Source of the DNA: Paenisporosarcina quisquiliarum_A | GTDB taxonomy: Bacteria; Bacillota; Bacilli; Bacillales_A; Planococcaceae | Length of the DNA stretch: 64,000 nucleotides | Assembly (NCBI RefSeq): GCF_043641925.1 | Contig: NZ_JBHZRU010000002.1 | Location: 62,001 to 126,000, forward strand | Direction: 5' to 3' | Shown here: positions 14,888-24,224 of the stretch, piece by piece | Numbering within the stretch: the first letter of the stretch is position 1 | Layout of the letters: each line of letters starts with the position of its first letter | Notes under the pieces: generated by a model | The model's input: only the letters and a program-made list of their open reading frames with translations | What the model was told of the DNA's origin: nothing | Database searches by the model: none | Made by a program: the position numbers and the translations under genes

Positions 14888-17221
14888 ATGCTAGACTCCA
14901 AGAAAAGATGGCAGATCGAAGATACTGATCCAACGATCGTTGAATTACTAAAAAAAGAATTAAATATACCCACAGTTTCTGCAAAATTATTGGCTTCTCG
15001 CGGATATTCAAATATTGAACAAACTCGTTCATTTTTAAAAATGGATGAGAGCACTATGCATGATCCTTTTTTGTTACATGACATGGACGTAGCGGTGAAA
15101 CGTATAAAATCTGCAATTGCCCATGAAGAAAATATTCTTATTTATGGAGATTACGATGCAGATGGCGTGACGAGTACAAGCGTAATGATGAGCGTACTCC
15201 AATCATTAGAAGCAAATGTAGCATTTGCTATACCAAATCGTTTTACTGATGGCTACGGTCCAAGTGAGCGTCTTTTTAAACAAGCTTACGAAGATGGAAT
15301 CGATTTGATTATTACTGTTGATAATGGAATCTCAGGTATTGAAGAAATCAAATTAGCAAAAGAACTAGGTATGGATGTCATTATTACGGATCACCATGAA
15401 CCTGGAGACATTCTTCCTCCAGCTGATGCGATCATCCATCCAAGACATCCTAAAGGGAATTATCCATTCGGCGAATTAGCTGGAGTTGGAGTAGCCTTTA
15501 AATTAGCACACGCACTATTAGGATCTATCCCTAAAGAGTTATTTGAATTAGTGGCGATCGGAACGGTTGCTGATTTAGTTCCTTTAAAGAATGAGAACAG
15601 ATATTTTGTGAAACAAGGTCTTCATCACATGCGCAAATCAGTCAGACCTGCTATTCAAGCATTATGTCAAATTTCTGGAATTGAACAACAAAATATAACA
15701 GAAGAAACAATTGGTTTTATGTTCGGTCCACGAATAAATGCTCTTGGACGTTTAGCGGATGCAGGCCCTGGAGTTGATTTGTTTTTAGCAACTAATACAG
15801 CAGATGCTCAATTGATTGCAAAAGAACTGGATGCTTATAATAAAGAACGTCAAAGTATCGTAAGTAAAATGACAGAAGAAGCTATTGCGTTGGTTGAATC
15901 AGGAGAAATCGGACTTAACCCACACGTAATTGTAGTTGCGAAAGAAGGATGGAATCCGGGAGTTGTCGGAATCGTCGCTTCCAAATTAGTTGAAAAATAT
16001 TATAGACCAACGCTAGTACTAGGACTTGATTCTGAAAAAGGAATCGCAAAAGGCTCTGCAAGAAGCATAGAAGGTTTTCATTTATACGATGAACTATCTA
16101 AAAATCGTGATATCCTTCCACATTTTGGTGGTCATCCAATGGCGGCTGGTATGACTCTTGCTTTTGATCAAGTAAATGAACTCCGACAAAGATTGAACAA
16201 ACAGGGTGAAGAAATTTTAACTGAAGAAGATTTAATTCCTATTCAAAAAATTGATATTAAGCTTAAAATGGATGAAATTGATATTGATTCAATCGAGGCT
16301 TTAAAAGAGTTAGGTCCATTTGGAATGGACTTCCCGAAACCCGTATATTGTATTGAAGATGTAAATGTGGCTTCTATGCGAAAAATTGGGGCTAACCAAA
16401 ATCATGTGAAATTAGAAATTGAGGATGATTCAACGATTTTGGATGCAGTAGGTTTTGGTCAAGGTCATTTAGTGGATGAGTTAACTTCTGGCGTTCGTGT
16501 TTCATTTGTAGGTGATTTACAAATTAATGAATGGAATGGACGAAAAAAGCCACAATTTATGATAAATGATGTACAAACAAAAGAGTGGCAGCTTTTTGAT
16601 ATTCGAGGTATTAGACAAACGAATAGGTGGATTCACTTAATTCAAAAAGAGGAAACTTTATTTATAGCATTTGATCAGAAAACAATTAAGCATTTTGAAA
16701 CTGTTCTAAACCAACCTATTCTCCATGTGAAAGAAGATACTATATTTACGGAACACAAACCGTACATTGCTTTATTAGATATTCCGATTGATGAACAGCT
16801 TCTCGAAAAGGTTTTAAGAATGCTTGAACCAAAAAGAATTTACGCTCATTTTTACGTTCCAGAATCAAAATATTTTGAAGGAATACCAAATCGAGATCAC
16901 TTTAAGTGGTTTTACGGATTCTTACTTAAACGTAAATCTTTTGACTTACAATTACATGCTGAAGAATTGGCAAAACATAAAGGTTGGAGTCAAGAAACAT
17001 TATTTTTTATGGCACAGGTGTTTTTTGAACTTGGATTTGTTAGAATAGACAATGGACGAATTGACATACTTGAAGGTCAAGTGAAACGAGATCTTGTTGA
17101 ATCTGTAGCATACCAATCACGCGCAGCACAAATAGAGCTTGAACAAAAGTTGTTATATGCGCCTTATATGGAGTTGAAACAGTGGTTTGACTCGAGACTC
17201 GTCAAACAGACAGTTTCCTGA
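14888..17221 (+). CDS. recJ: Single-stranded-DNA-specific exonuclease RecJ
   Basis: RecJ is a 5'-3' ssDNA exonuclease used in recombination and mismatch repair. The DHH superfamily core shows motif I IYGDYDADGVTSTS, motif III TDHHEPG, and the DHHA1 part GGHPMAAGMTL. An OB-fold and the long C-terminal domain found in Bacillus RecJ follow, giving 777 residues. ATG 14888 is preferred over GTG 14879: GAGGA at 14873-14877 lies ten bases before the ATG but only one base before the GTG, and homologues begin ML-x-SK-x-RW. It leads the recJ-apt pair. Confidence 0.95.
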   Translation: MLDSKKRWQIEDTDPTIVELLKKELNIPTVSAKLLASRGYSNIEQTRSFLKMDESTMHDPFLLHDMDVAVKRIKSAIAHEENILIYGDYDADGVTSTSVMMSVLQSLEANVAFAIPNRFTDGYGPSERLFKQAYEDGIDLIITVDNGISGIEEIKLAKELGMDVIITDHHEPGDILPPADAIIHPRHPKGNYPFGELAGVGVAFKLAHALLGSIPKELFELVAIGTVADLVPLKNENRYFVKQGLHHMRKSVRPAIQALCQISGIEQQNITEETIGFMFGPRINALGRLADAGPGVDLFLATNTADAQLIAKELDAYNKERQSIVSKMTEEAIALVESGEIGLNPHVIVVAKEGWNPGVVGIVASKLVEKYYRPTLVLGLDSEKGIAKGSARSIEGFHLYDELSKNRDILPHFGGHPMAAGMTLAFDQVNELRQRLNKQGEEILTEEDLIPIQKIDIKLKMDEIDIDSIEALKELGPFGMDFPKPVYCIEDVNVASMRKIGANQNHVKLEIEDDSTILDAVGFGQGHLVDELTSGVRVSFVGDLQINEWNGRKKPQFMINDVQTKEWQLFDIRGIRQTNRWIHLIQKEETLFIAFDQKTIKHFETVLNQPILHVKEDTIFTEHKPYIALLDIPIDEQLLEKVLRMLEPKRIYAHFYVPESKYFEGIPNRDHFKWFYGFLLKRKSFDLQLHAEELAKHKGWSQETLFFMAQVFFELGFVRIDNGRIDILEGQVKRDLVESVAYQSRAAQIELEQKLLYAPYMELKQWFDSRLVKQTVS

Positions 17222-17233
17222 GGAGGAGCAATG

Positions 17234-17746
17234 ATGGATTTAAAGCAATATGTAACAATAGTAGAAGATTGGCCAAAAAAGGGCATTCGATTTAAAGATA
17301 TCTCTACAATTATGGATAACGGGAAAGCATATAAATATGCAACCGATCAAATTGTAAAATATGCAAAAACAATAGATGCAGATATGATTGCAGGACCTGA
17401 AGCTCGTGGGTTTATCATTGGATGTCCAGTTGCATATGCGATGGAACTTGGGTTTGCCCCAGTTCGAAAAGAAGGAAAGCTGCCAAGAGAAGTTATTCGT
17501 GAAGAATATGACCTTGAGTACGGTACTAACGTTCTTACAATGCACAAAGACTCAATTAAGCCTGGTCAACGAGTCTTAATCGTCGATGATTTATTAGCAA
17601 CAGGAGGAACTGTTGAAGCAACAATCAAAATGATTGAACAAATGGGTGGAATTGTAGCAGGTTGTGCATTCTTAATAGAATTAACTTATTTAGATGGCCG
17701 TGAGAAGCTAAAAGGTTATGATATTTGTACATTAATGCAATACTAA
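17234..17746 (+). CDS. apt: Adenine phosphoribosyltransferase
   Basis: Apt salvages adenine to AMP with PRPP. The 170-residue protein starts MDLKQYVTIVEDWP. It has GPEARGFIIGCPVAYA, the substrate loop VRKEGKLPREV, and the PRPP-binding motif VLIVDDLLATGGT. Two ATGs in tandem (17231 and 17234) follow AGGAGGAG; the second has the better spacing and gives the usual N-terminus. The gene follows recJ by 12 bases and ends at a terminator before relA. Confidence 0.97.
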   Translation: MDLKQYVTIVEDWPKKGIRFKDISTIMDNGKAYKYATDQIVKYAKTIDADMIAGPEARGFIIGCPVAYAMELGFAPVRKEGKLPREVIREEYDLEYGTNVLTMHKDSIKPGQRVLIVDDLLATGGTVEATIKMIEQMGGIVAGCAFLIELTYLDGREKLKGYDICTLMQY

Positions 17747-17779
17747 GAGGACGGACTTTACAAGTCCTCCTTTTTTTTT
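17747..17779 (+). terminator. Intrinsic terminator after apt
   Basis: GGACTT (17753-17758) pairs with AAGTCC (17762-17767) around TAC. It is extended by GGA/TCC across a bulged C and followed by nine T. Confidence 0.88.
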
Positions 17780-17835
17780 ATACAATAGTGATTATATATA
17801 CATTTTTAAAAACGAATGGAGTCAGGTGAGTCGAC

Positions 17836-20031
17836 ATGGCGAAAGACCAAGTAATGACAGCTGAAGAAGTTTTCGCAATTGTCGCTACGTATATGAATGA
17901 CAATAACGTAGAATTTGTCAAAAAATCTTATAAGGTGGCTGAGTATGCACATCGTGAGCAATTTAGAAAATCTGGTGAACCTTATATCATTCATCCGATT
18001 CAAGTTGCCGGTATATTAGCTCAACTACAAATGGACCCTGCAACAGTTGCTGCAGGTTTTTTACATGATGTCGTAGAAGATACGGAAGTGACGCGCGAAG
18101 TCATTGTTCATGAATTTAATGAAGAAGTAGCCATGCTGGTTGAAGGTGTAACGAAACTAAGTAAAATTAAATACATGTCTAAGGAAGAACAGCAAGCAGA
18201 AAATCATCGTAAAATGTTTGTTGCAATGGCACAGGACATTCGTGTGATTCTAATTAAGCTCGCAGACCGTTTACATAATATGAGAACGCTAAAATTCCAA
18301 CCGGTGGAAAAACAACGAATTAAAGCGAGCGAAACACTTGAAATTTTTGCTCCACTTGCACACCGTCTTGGTATCTCGACGATTAAATGGGAGCTAGAAG
18401 ATATATCATTGCGTTATTTAAATCCACAACAATATTATCGCATTGTCAATCTGATGAAACGCAAACGTAACGAACGTGAAGAATATTTAAATGATGTAAT
18501 GGAAGATATTAAAGATCAATTATCTGACGTGGAAATTGAAGCGGATTTATATGGTCGTCCAAAACATATTTATAGCATTTATAAAAAAATGGTTATTCAA
18601 AACAAACAATTTAATGAGATTTATGATCTATTGGCTGTTCGTATAACGGTCGAAAGTATAAAAGACTGTTACGCAGTGCTTGGTATTATTCACACGTTGT
18701 GGAAGCCGATGCCCGGCAGATTCAAAGATTATATCGCTATGCCAAAGCAAAATCTTTATCAATCCTTACACACGACAGTCATTGGACCTCAAGGAGATCC
18801 ATTAGAAGTGCAAATTCGTACAGAAGAAATGCATCGTATCGCGGAATACGGGGTTGCAGCTCATTGGGCTTATAAAGAAGGAAAAACAATAGATGTTAAT
18901 AGTAAATCAGTAGATTCTAAATTAACGTGGTTCCGTGAAATTTTAGAATTTCAAAATGAATCTTCTAATGCTGAAGAATTCATGGAATCCTTAAAGTTCG
19001 ATTTATTTTCTGATATGGTGTACGTCTTCTCTCCAAAAGGGGATGTAATGGAATTACCTGCAGGTTCCGTTCCAATTGATTTTGCCTACCGAGTTCACTC
19101 TGAAATTGGAAATAAAACCATTGGAGCCAAACTAAACGGTAAAATGGTTCCTCTTGATACCAAGTTAAATACAGGAGATATTATTGAAATTTTAACATCG
19201 AAACAATCATTTGGACCAAGTCGAGACTGGCTGAAAATCACTCAGAGCTCGCAAGCGAAACATAAAATTAAGCAGTTCTTTAAAAAGCAACTGCGAGAGG
19301 AAAATGTTCATAAAGGCCGCGAAATGATTGAAAAAGAAATAAAATCCCAGGACTTTGATATTAAAGAAGTGCTATCGAATGAAAATATTAAGCGTGTCTG
19401 TGAAAAATTCAACTTTACGAGTGAAGATGACCTGTTTTCTGCGGTTGGATTTAACGGAATTACTGCTCAACAAGTGGTTAATCGATTAGCTGAAAAAATG
19501 CGCAAAATTCGCGATCAAGAAGTAGCTCTTGAAAAAATAACGCAAGAAATGAAATCGCCGACTATTCGAAAATCGACTGACTCAGGAGTAGTTGTTAAAG
19601 GAATTGATAATTTACTCATTCGTCTTTCAAGATGCTGTAGTCCAGTTCCAGGCGATGAAATTGTTGGTTTCATTACAAAAGGTCGTGGTGTCTCTGTTCA
19701 CCGTGCAGATTGTCCAAATGTTCAAGATGAACATTCAAATGAACGTATTATTGATGTTGAATGGGAACAAGAACTAACAATCGGCCGTAAGGAATATCAA
19801 GTAGATATTGAAGTATCCGCCTTTGATCGACCCGGTTTATTAAACGAAGTTATGCAGGTTGTAAATGAAGCAAAAACAAATATAGTCGCTGTAAGTGGGA
19901 AAGCAGATAAAGATAAAATTGCTACGATCAATATGACGATTATGATTACAAATATTGCGCATTTACACAAAATAGTTGAACGTATTAAGTCAATTCCAGA
20001 TATTTATTCTGTACAACGTATGACGAATTGA
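17836..20031 (+). CDS. relA: Bifunctional (p)ppGpp synthetase/hydrolase
   Basis: This is the long RSH enzyme of the stringent response. The 731-residue protein has the HD hydrolase domain (AAGFLHDVVEDTEV, IKLADRLHNMRTL), the synthetase domain (GRFKDYIAMPKQNLYQSLHT), and the TGS domain (DMVYVFSPKGDVMELPAGS). The conserved-cysteine zinc-finger region (RCCSPVPGDEIVGFITKGRG with HRADCPN) and a C-terminal ACT domain follow. Both hydrolase and synthetase motifs look intact, so it should both make and degrade ppGpp. The gene has its own spacing after the apt terminator, and dtd follows 11 bases later, as in B. subtilis. Confidence 0.97.
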   Translation: MAKDQVMTAEEVFAIVATYMNDNNVEFVKKSYKVAEYAHREQFRKSGEPYIIHPIQVAGILAQLQMDPATVAAGFLHDVVEDTEVTREVIVHEFNEEVAMLVEGVTKLSKIKYMSKEEQQAENHRKMFVAMAQDIRVILIKLADRLHNMRTLKFQPVEKQRIKASETLEIFAPLAHRLGISTIKWELEDISLRYLNPQQYYRIVNLMKRKRNEREEYLNDVMEDIKDQLSDVEIEADLYGRPKHIYSIYKKMVIQNKQFNEIYDLLAVRITVESIKDCYAVLGIIHTLWKPMPGRFKDYIAMPKQNLYQSLHTTVIGPQGDPLEVQIRTEEMHRIAEYGVAAHWAYKEGKTIDVNSKSVDSKLTWFREILEFQNESSNAEEFMESLKFDLFSDMVYVFSPKGDVMELPAGSVPIDFAYRVHSEIGNKTIGAKLNGKMVPLDTKLNTGDIIEILTSKQSFGPSRDWLKITQSSQAKHKIKQFFKKQLREENVHKGREMIEKEIKSQDFDIKEVLSNENIKRVCEKFNFTSEDDLFSAVGFNGITAQQVVNRLAEKMRKIRDQEVALEKITQEMKSPTIRKSTDSGVVVKGIDNLLIRLSRCCSPVPGDEIVGFITKGRGVSVHRADCPNVQDEHSNERIIDVEWEQELTIGRKEYQVDIEVSAFDRPGLLNEVMQVVNEAKTNIVAVSGKADKDKIATINMTIMITNIAHLHKIVERIKSIPDIYSVQRMTN

Positions 20032-20042
20032 GGTTTTAATGT

Positions 20043-20489
20043 ATGAGAGTCATCTTGCAAAGAAGTCTAGAGGCAAAAGTGGAAGTTGACGGTGCAATCA
20101 CTGGTCAAATAAATTATGGATTCGTATTACTTGTTGGAATAACTCACGAAGATACGGAAGCTGATGCTAAATATGTAGCTGACAAGGTAGTGAATCTAAG
20201 ATTGTTTGAGGATGAGGAAGGGAAGATGAACCACTCCATTCTAGAAAAAGGTGGTTCAATTTTGTCAGTATCCCAATTCACTCTATACGGTGACACGAAA
20301 AAGGGTAGAAGGCCAAGTTTTTCTCTGGCAGCTAAACCAGATTATGCACAACCGCTTTATGAAATGTTTAACGAAGAGTTACGTTCAAATGGCGTTCAAG
20401 TTGAAACAGGTGTATTTGGCGCTATGATGAATGTTTCTTTAGTCAATGATGGACCTGTCACTTTAATTGTTGAATCACCAGCTAAATAA
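20043..20489 (+). CDS. dtd: D-aminoacyl-tRNA deacylase
   Basis: Dtd hydrolyses D-aminoacyl-tRNAs (classically D-Tyr-tRNA) and so enforces homochirality. The 148-residue protein starts MRVILQRSLEAKVEVDG. It carries the two active-site signatures: SQFTLYGDTKKGRRP near residue 80 and the Gly-cisPro motif in NDGPVTLIVES near residue 139. It follows relA closely and is probably co-transcribed. It is the last backbone gene before the maltodextrin island. Confidence 0.96.
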   Translation: MRVILQRSLEAKVEVDGAITGQINYGFVLLVGITHEDTEADAKYVADKVVNLRLFEDEEGKMNHSILEKGGSILSVSQFTLYGDTKKGRRPSFSLAAKPDYAQPLYEMFNEELRSNGVQVETGVFGAMMNVSLVNDGPVTLIVESPAK

Positions 20490-20495
20490 AAAAAG

Positions 20496-20544
20496 AACCT
20501 CTACCATACCTGATTGTTTATCAGATAATTGGTAGAGGTTTTTT
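20496..20544. terminator. Bidirectional terminator between dtd and the GH13 gene
   Basis: AACCTCTACCA (20496-20506) pairs with TGGTAGAGGTT (20530-20540). T runs follow on the plus strand, and an A run precedes the stem, so the minus-strand transcript also ends in U. Confidence 0.88.
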
Positions 20545-20584
20545 GATAAGCTTCGAAACATGAAAGTTCTTAGCAAAGTGAAAG

Positions 20585-22351
20585 TTAAATAAGCTGACCG
20601 CTAAACGAAAGAACTCTAAATCCGTAAGGCTCAATCGTGATTTCCTTAGATTCAGGCATTTGTAGTGTTGAATTGTTCCATACATCTCGAACTTTCTGAT
20701 CCTCTATATTGAACGGTAAAATATACAACTCTGACTCGTTGGTTGGATTTATTAAAACCACAACATTTTTAGTGGAAGTATATTTACGATAAACAACTAA
20801 TTTCGTCAGATTATGATTAAGGAACTGGAATGTTCCTTCATTTGCTAATAATTTTTCGGAACTTCTTAAAGTAATTAATTTTTTGACGTGATTGAACAAA
20901 TCTAAATCTTGCTTAGTAGAATCCCACTCCATACACTTTCGACAACCAGGATCCTTACCACCGGTCATTCCAATCTCATCTCCATAATACATACAAGGGG
21001 AACCCATAAACGTATATAAAAGGGTATAAATCAATTTAACTCGTTTGCTATCTTCTTGGCATTCAGTCAAGATACGAGATGTATCATGACTTCCTACAAG
21101 ATTAAATGTTGTATCTAATACTCTCTCCGGATAACTTTGTATCACGGTAGTCATTGAATCCATAAATTCTTGTGATGTAATGGTTTGAGAAGCTAAAAGC
21201 TTCTGAACATTACTCGTAAACGGATAATTCATGACAGCGTCAAACTGATCTCCTAATAACCAAGGCATAGAGTCATGCCAAACTTCTCCTAAAATATATA
21301 GGTCGGATTTTTCTGCTCTTACTGCTGTTCGGAACTCTCTCCAAAATTGATGATCTACTTCATTCGCGACATCTAAACGCCATCCATCAATGTCAAACTC
21401 TTTAATCCAATAAGTAGCTACATCAAGTAAATATTTTTTGACATCCGAATTTTGAGTATTTAACTTCGGCATAGATTCGACAAAAGCGAATGTTTCGTAA
21501 TTTGGTCGATCTCCACCTTGTAAAGGAAGATCATGTGGATAAAACCAATCTACATAAGGTGATTGTGCACCATTCTTTAACACGTCTTGAAATGGTTCGA
21601 AAAAATATCCGCTATGATTGAAGACAGCGTCCAACATGATTTTAATCCCTCGTTGATGACAGGCATTTACTAATCGCTTTAAATCATCTTTTGTTCCAAA
21701 CTGTGGGTCGATTTCAAAGTAGTCACTTGTATCATATTTATGATTCGATTTTGCTTTAAATATAGGTGTAAAGTAAACTCCGTTAATCCCTAAATCTACT
21801 AAGTAATCAAGTTTTTGCAATACCCCTTCAAAATCTCCGCCAAAAAAGTTCGAAGGTGTAGGTTCTACTTCACCCCAAACAAGAGTGTCTGAAGGATTTA
21901 TCGAAGGGTTGCCATTGTTGAACCGATCCGGAAAAATTTGATACCAAGTTGTATCTTTTACCCATGTAGGGGCATCAAATAATTCTGATGCATGGACATA
22001 TGGGAAACAAAAATAATAGTCACAATCGTAAAGTACTTCTGGAAAGAATCCTTTTTCTGTATATAAATAAGATTCTTGTTGGTTTTTTAATTCAAAACCA
22101 TAGCGAATTCTTCGGTGAGGAGGGGTGATTTTGCATTCCCAATAATCAAAAATAGAATCGCTAGCACTTAGGTACATGTCTGTTTTATCTACTACCCATT
22201 TTCCTTCCTCCCAAATATAGGGGTCTCCATGAATTAAAACAATCTCTTCAACATCATTTTTCTTTGTTCGAATGCGTATACCTAAAGTAGATTCATCCAC
22301 CAAAAATGAAAAATTCATTCCAGGTCGGTGAAAAATAGCCGCTTGCTCCAT
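20585..22351 (-). CDS. GH13 cyclomaltodextrinase/neopullulanase-type alpha-glycosidase
   Basis: This intracellular enzyme probably degrades maltodextrins and cyclodextrins after import. The 588-residue protein lacks a signal peptide. It has the N-terminal carbohydrate-binding domain of the neopullulanase subfamily (MEQAAIFHRPGMNFSFLVDE onward, to about residue 125). The GH13 barrel follows: DAVFNHSG, nucleophile Asp in DGWRLDVANEVD, acid/base Glu in ILGEVWHD, and LVGSHDTSRI. A C-terminal beta domain closes it. I start at ATG 22351, six bases after AAGGAAGTG; an upstream in-frame start (22393) lacks support. It diverges from the transporter operon and shares its operator region. It is the counterpart of B. 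subtilis YvdF/BbmA. Confidence 0.9.
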   Translation of the reverse strand: MEQAAIFHRPGMNFSFLVDESTLGIRIRTKKNDVEEIVLIHGDPYIWEEGKWVVDKTDMYLSASDSIFDYWECKITPPHRRIRYGFELKNQQESYLYTEKGFFPEVLYDCDYYFCFPYVHASELFDAPTWVKDTTWYQIFPDRFNNGNPSINPSDTLVWGEVEPTPSNFFGGDFEGVLQKLDYLVDLGINGVYFTPIFKAKSNHKYDTSDYFEIDPQFGTKDDLKRLVNACHQRGIKIMLDAVFNHSGYFFEPFQDVLKNGAQSPYVDWFYPHDLPLQGGDRPNYETFAFVESMPKLNTQNSDVKKYLLDVATYWIKEFDIDGWRLDVANEVDHQFWREFRTAVRAEKSDLYILGEVWHDSMPWLLGDQFDAVMNYPFTSNVQKLLASQTITSQEFMDSMTTVIQSYPERVLDTTFNLVGSHDTSRILTECQEDSKRVKLIYTLLYTFMGSPCMYYGDEIGMTGGKDPGCRKCMEWDSTKQDLDLFNHVKKLITLRSSEKLLANEGTFQFLNHNLTKLVVYRKYTSTKNVVVLINPTNESELYILPFNIEDQKVRDVWNNSTLQMPESKEITIEPYGFRVLSFSGQLI

Positions 22352-22564
22352 ATGTAACACTTCCTTATCTTTTAGTGCACTGCACCTTTTCAATCAAACT
22401 TTGATACAGAATAACAAAATCAACATTTGAATACAATCATTCTAAAAGAATTAAAGATAGGGGAGACAAGCAGTGAATTGTATAAAAATAGAAATAGGAT
22501 CCATTCAATTTAAAAATAATTGTTGTAATAAATAAATTAATCTTTATAATTAAAATTACATTTG

Positions 22565-22578
22565 TGCAACCGCTTTCA
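22565..22578 (+). promoter_or_regulatory. cre-like / LacI-type operator
   Basis: TGCAACCGCTTTCA agrees with the catabolite-responsive element consensus TGAAARCGYTTWCA at 12 of 14 positions. It is therefore a good CcpA site for glucose repression. It could equally be bound by the local LacI-type regulator, since both use a central CG. Confidence 0.65.
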
Positions 22579-22650
22579 CATTTTCAAGTTTTGTCTTGCT
22601 TAAAGATATTAACCTGATTTGACTACTAGTTTTGTGTCAATTTCTTTTTG

Positions 22651-22664
22651 TGCAACCGGTTGTA
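22651..22664 (+). promoter_or_regulatory. LacI-family operator upstream of malE-like gene
   Basis: TGCAACCGGTTGTA has a perfect ten-base palindromic core CAACCGGTTG with the central CG typical of LacI-family operators. It overlaps a TATAAA sequence at 22663, so binding should block transcription of the transporter operon. The likely ligand-responsive protein is the regulator encoded at 29687. Confidence 0.65.
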
Positions 22665-22704
22665 TAAATCCAAAAAAATATAAATAGAGTATAGGAGGGT
22701 CATG

Positions 22705-23988
22705 ATGAAAAAGAGTTTATTATTAATGATGCTTATTCTTTTATTAGGCTTTGTTGCAGCTTGTGCTCCAGACCGCGAAGAAGGTACGGATACTAAAGAC
22801 GGCGACAATGGTACTGCATCTGAAGAGCCAAAACCTGAGAAATTAGTGATTTGGGAAGATGTTGACAAGTCTAAAGATTGGTTACCAGCTGCTATCGCTT
22901 CTTTTGAAGAAGAATACGGTATTACAGTTGAATTCCAAGAATTAAACATGGCTGACAAAATTCGTGACCAATTACGTTTAGATGGTCCTGCTGGAAACGC
23001 TCCAGATGTTGTAACACTTCCACATGACCAAATCGGTCAAGTAGTTACTGAGGGTCTTATTCGTGAAATCGAAGTTGAAGATTCAGTATTAGAAACTTAC
23101 AGTGAGTCATCAATTACAGCTCAAATGTATGATGGAAAACTTTACGGTCTTCCAAAAGCTACTGAAACTCCAGTTTTAATCTATAACAAAGCATTGATGG
23201 AAGAAGCACCAAAAACGATGGATGAGTTATATGCTTTCTCTAAAGATTTCACTAAAGGTGAAAACTATGGTTTCTTAGCATTATGGGATAACTTCTACTT
23301 CGCTCACGGTCCACTAGCTGGTATGGGTGGATATGTATTCAATGAAACAGCTGATGGTTTAGATCGCGATGATTTAGGCTTAAACAATGAAGGCGCAGTT
23401 GAAGGTGCTGCTTACATTCGAAAATGGTACTCTGAAGGATTATTCCCTAAAGGTATCATTGGTGAAAGTGGCGGAGCTGCAATGGACGGATTATTTAACG
23501 AAGGCAAAGTTGCTGCAGTTATGAACGGACCATGGGCTTTCCAAGGTATGCGCGATGCTGGTATTGATATTGGTGTAGCACCAATGCCAACACTTCCAAA
23601 TGGTGATCCAGTTAAGACATTCATGGGTGTTAAAGGATGGCATGTAACTGAGTTCTCTGAAAACCCTTACTGGGCAACTAAGTTAATCGAACATTTATCA
23701 AATGACGAAAACTCTAAAGCTCGTTTTGAAGCAGTAGCTGAAATCCCAGCTAACGTTGCGTTAGTTGAAGATCCAATTATTGCTGACAATGAAGGCGCTA
23801 AAGCAGTTGCTCTTCAATCACAAGATGCAGTTCCAATGCCTAATATCCCGGAAATGGGAGAAGTTTGGGGCCCAATGGCTTCAGCACTTCAAACTTTAGC
23901 AACAGGAAAAGCACAACCACAAGCTGCTTTAGATGAAGCGGTTAAATCGATTCAAACAAATATCGAAACAAATCACCCAGCTAAATAA
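22705..23988 (+). CDS. mdxE: Maltodextrin ABC transporter substrate-binding lipoprotein
   Basis: This extracellular, lipid-anchored binding protein is of the MalE/MdxE type. The signal peptide MKKSLLLMMLILLLGFVAAC ends in a lipobox with lipidated Cys20, followed by an acidic linker (PDREEGTDTKDGDNGTASEE). The SBP family 1 fold follows (KLVIWEDVDKSKDWLPAAIA, PKATETPVLIYNKALM, AAVMNGPWAFQGMRDAGIDI). Length is 427. ATG 22705 has better spacing from AGGAGGG than ATG 22702. Codon use favours frequently used codons, suggesting high expression. It is first in the operon and separated from the permeases by a stable stem-loop. Confidence 0.92.
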   Translation: MKKSLLLMMLILLLGFVAACAPDREEGTDTKDGDNGTASEEPKPEKLVIWEDVDKSKDWLPAAIASFEEEYGITVEFQELNMADKIRDQLRLDGPAGNAPDVVTLPHDQIGQVVTEGLIREIEVEDSVLETYSESSITAQMYDGKLYGLPKATETPVLIYNKALMEEAPKTMDELYAFSKDFTKGENYGFLALWDNFYFAHGPLAGMGGYVFNETADGLDRDDLGLNNEGAVEGAAYIRKWYSEGLFPKGIIGESGGAAMDGLFNEGKVAAVMNGPWAFQGMRDAGIDIGVAPMPTLPNGDPVKTFMGVKGWHVTEFSENPYWATKLIEHLSNDENSKARFEAVAEIPANVALVEDPIIADNEGAKAVALQSQDAVPMPNIPEMGEVWGPMASALQTLATGKAQPQAALDEAVKSIQTNIETNHPAK

Positions 23989-24009
23989 TAAGCAGGTGAA
24001 AAAAGTGTC

Positions 24010-24040
24010 GGGCGGTACCTTCTTTTTGAAGGTATTGCCC
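24010..24040 (+). other. Intercistronic stem-loop between binding protein and permease genes
   Basis: GGGCGGTACCTT (24010-24021) pairs at all 12 positions (two G-T) with AAGGTATTGCCC (24029-24040) around a seven-base loop. No long T-run follows, so it may protect the mdxE mRNA 3' end or partly terminate. Either would give excess binding protein over permease. The rest of this 236-base gap contains a smaller palindrome GGTAC-N4-GTACC at 24166-24179 of unknown role. Confidence 0.7.
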
Positions 24041-24224
24041 ATCCTTTTATTAACAAAGTTTTATTAACATAATCTGTATGAAATACATACCGTTAGATTT
24101 TGTATCATTTCTTATTAATAAAAGCTTAAACTTTTAAAAACTTAATGTTTATTGCAATGAATAATGGTACGGTAGTACCTGAACAAATACTTTCTCCTAT
24201 TATGAAAGGGGAGGCAGAGAACCT

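Larger units (their letters stand above)
22352..22704. promoter_or_regulatory. Divergent control region of the maltodextrin genes
   Basis: This is a 353-base gap without a gene. It holds two LacI-family-type sites on the side of the transporter operon, listed separately (22565-22578 and 22651-22664). It also holds AT-rich promoter sequences (TATAAA at 22663 and 22679) that overlap or follow the second site. The ribosome site AGGAGGG (22693-22699) belongs to the binding-protein gene. Confidence 0.6.

Noticed and set aside
24166..24179. Maltose regulator operator at GGTAC-N4-GTACC
   Set aside because: It lacks the central CG and flanks of the other sites; too short to call.
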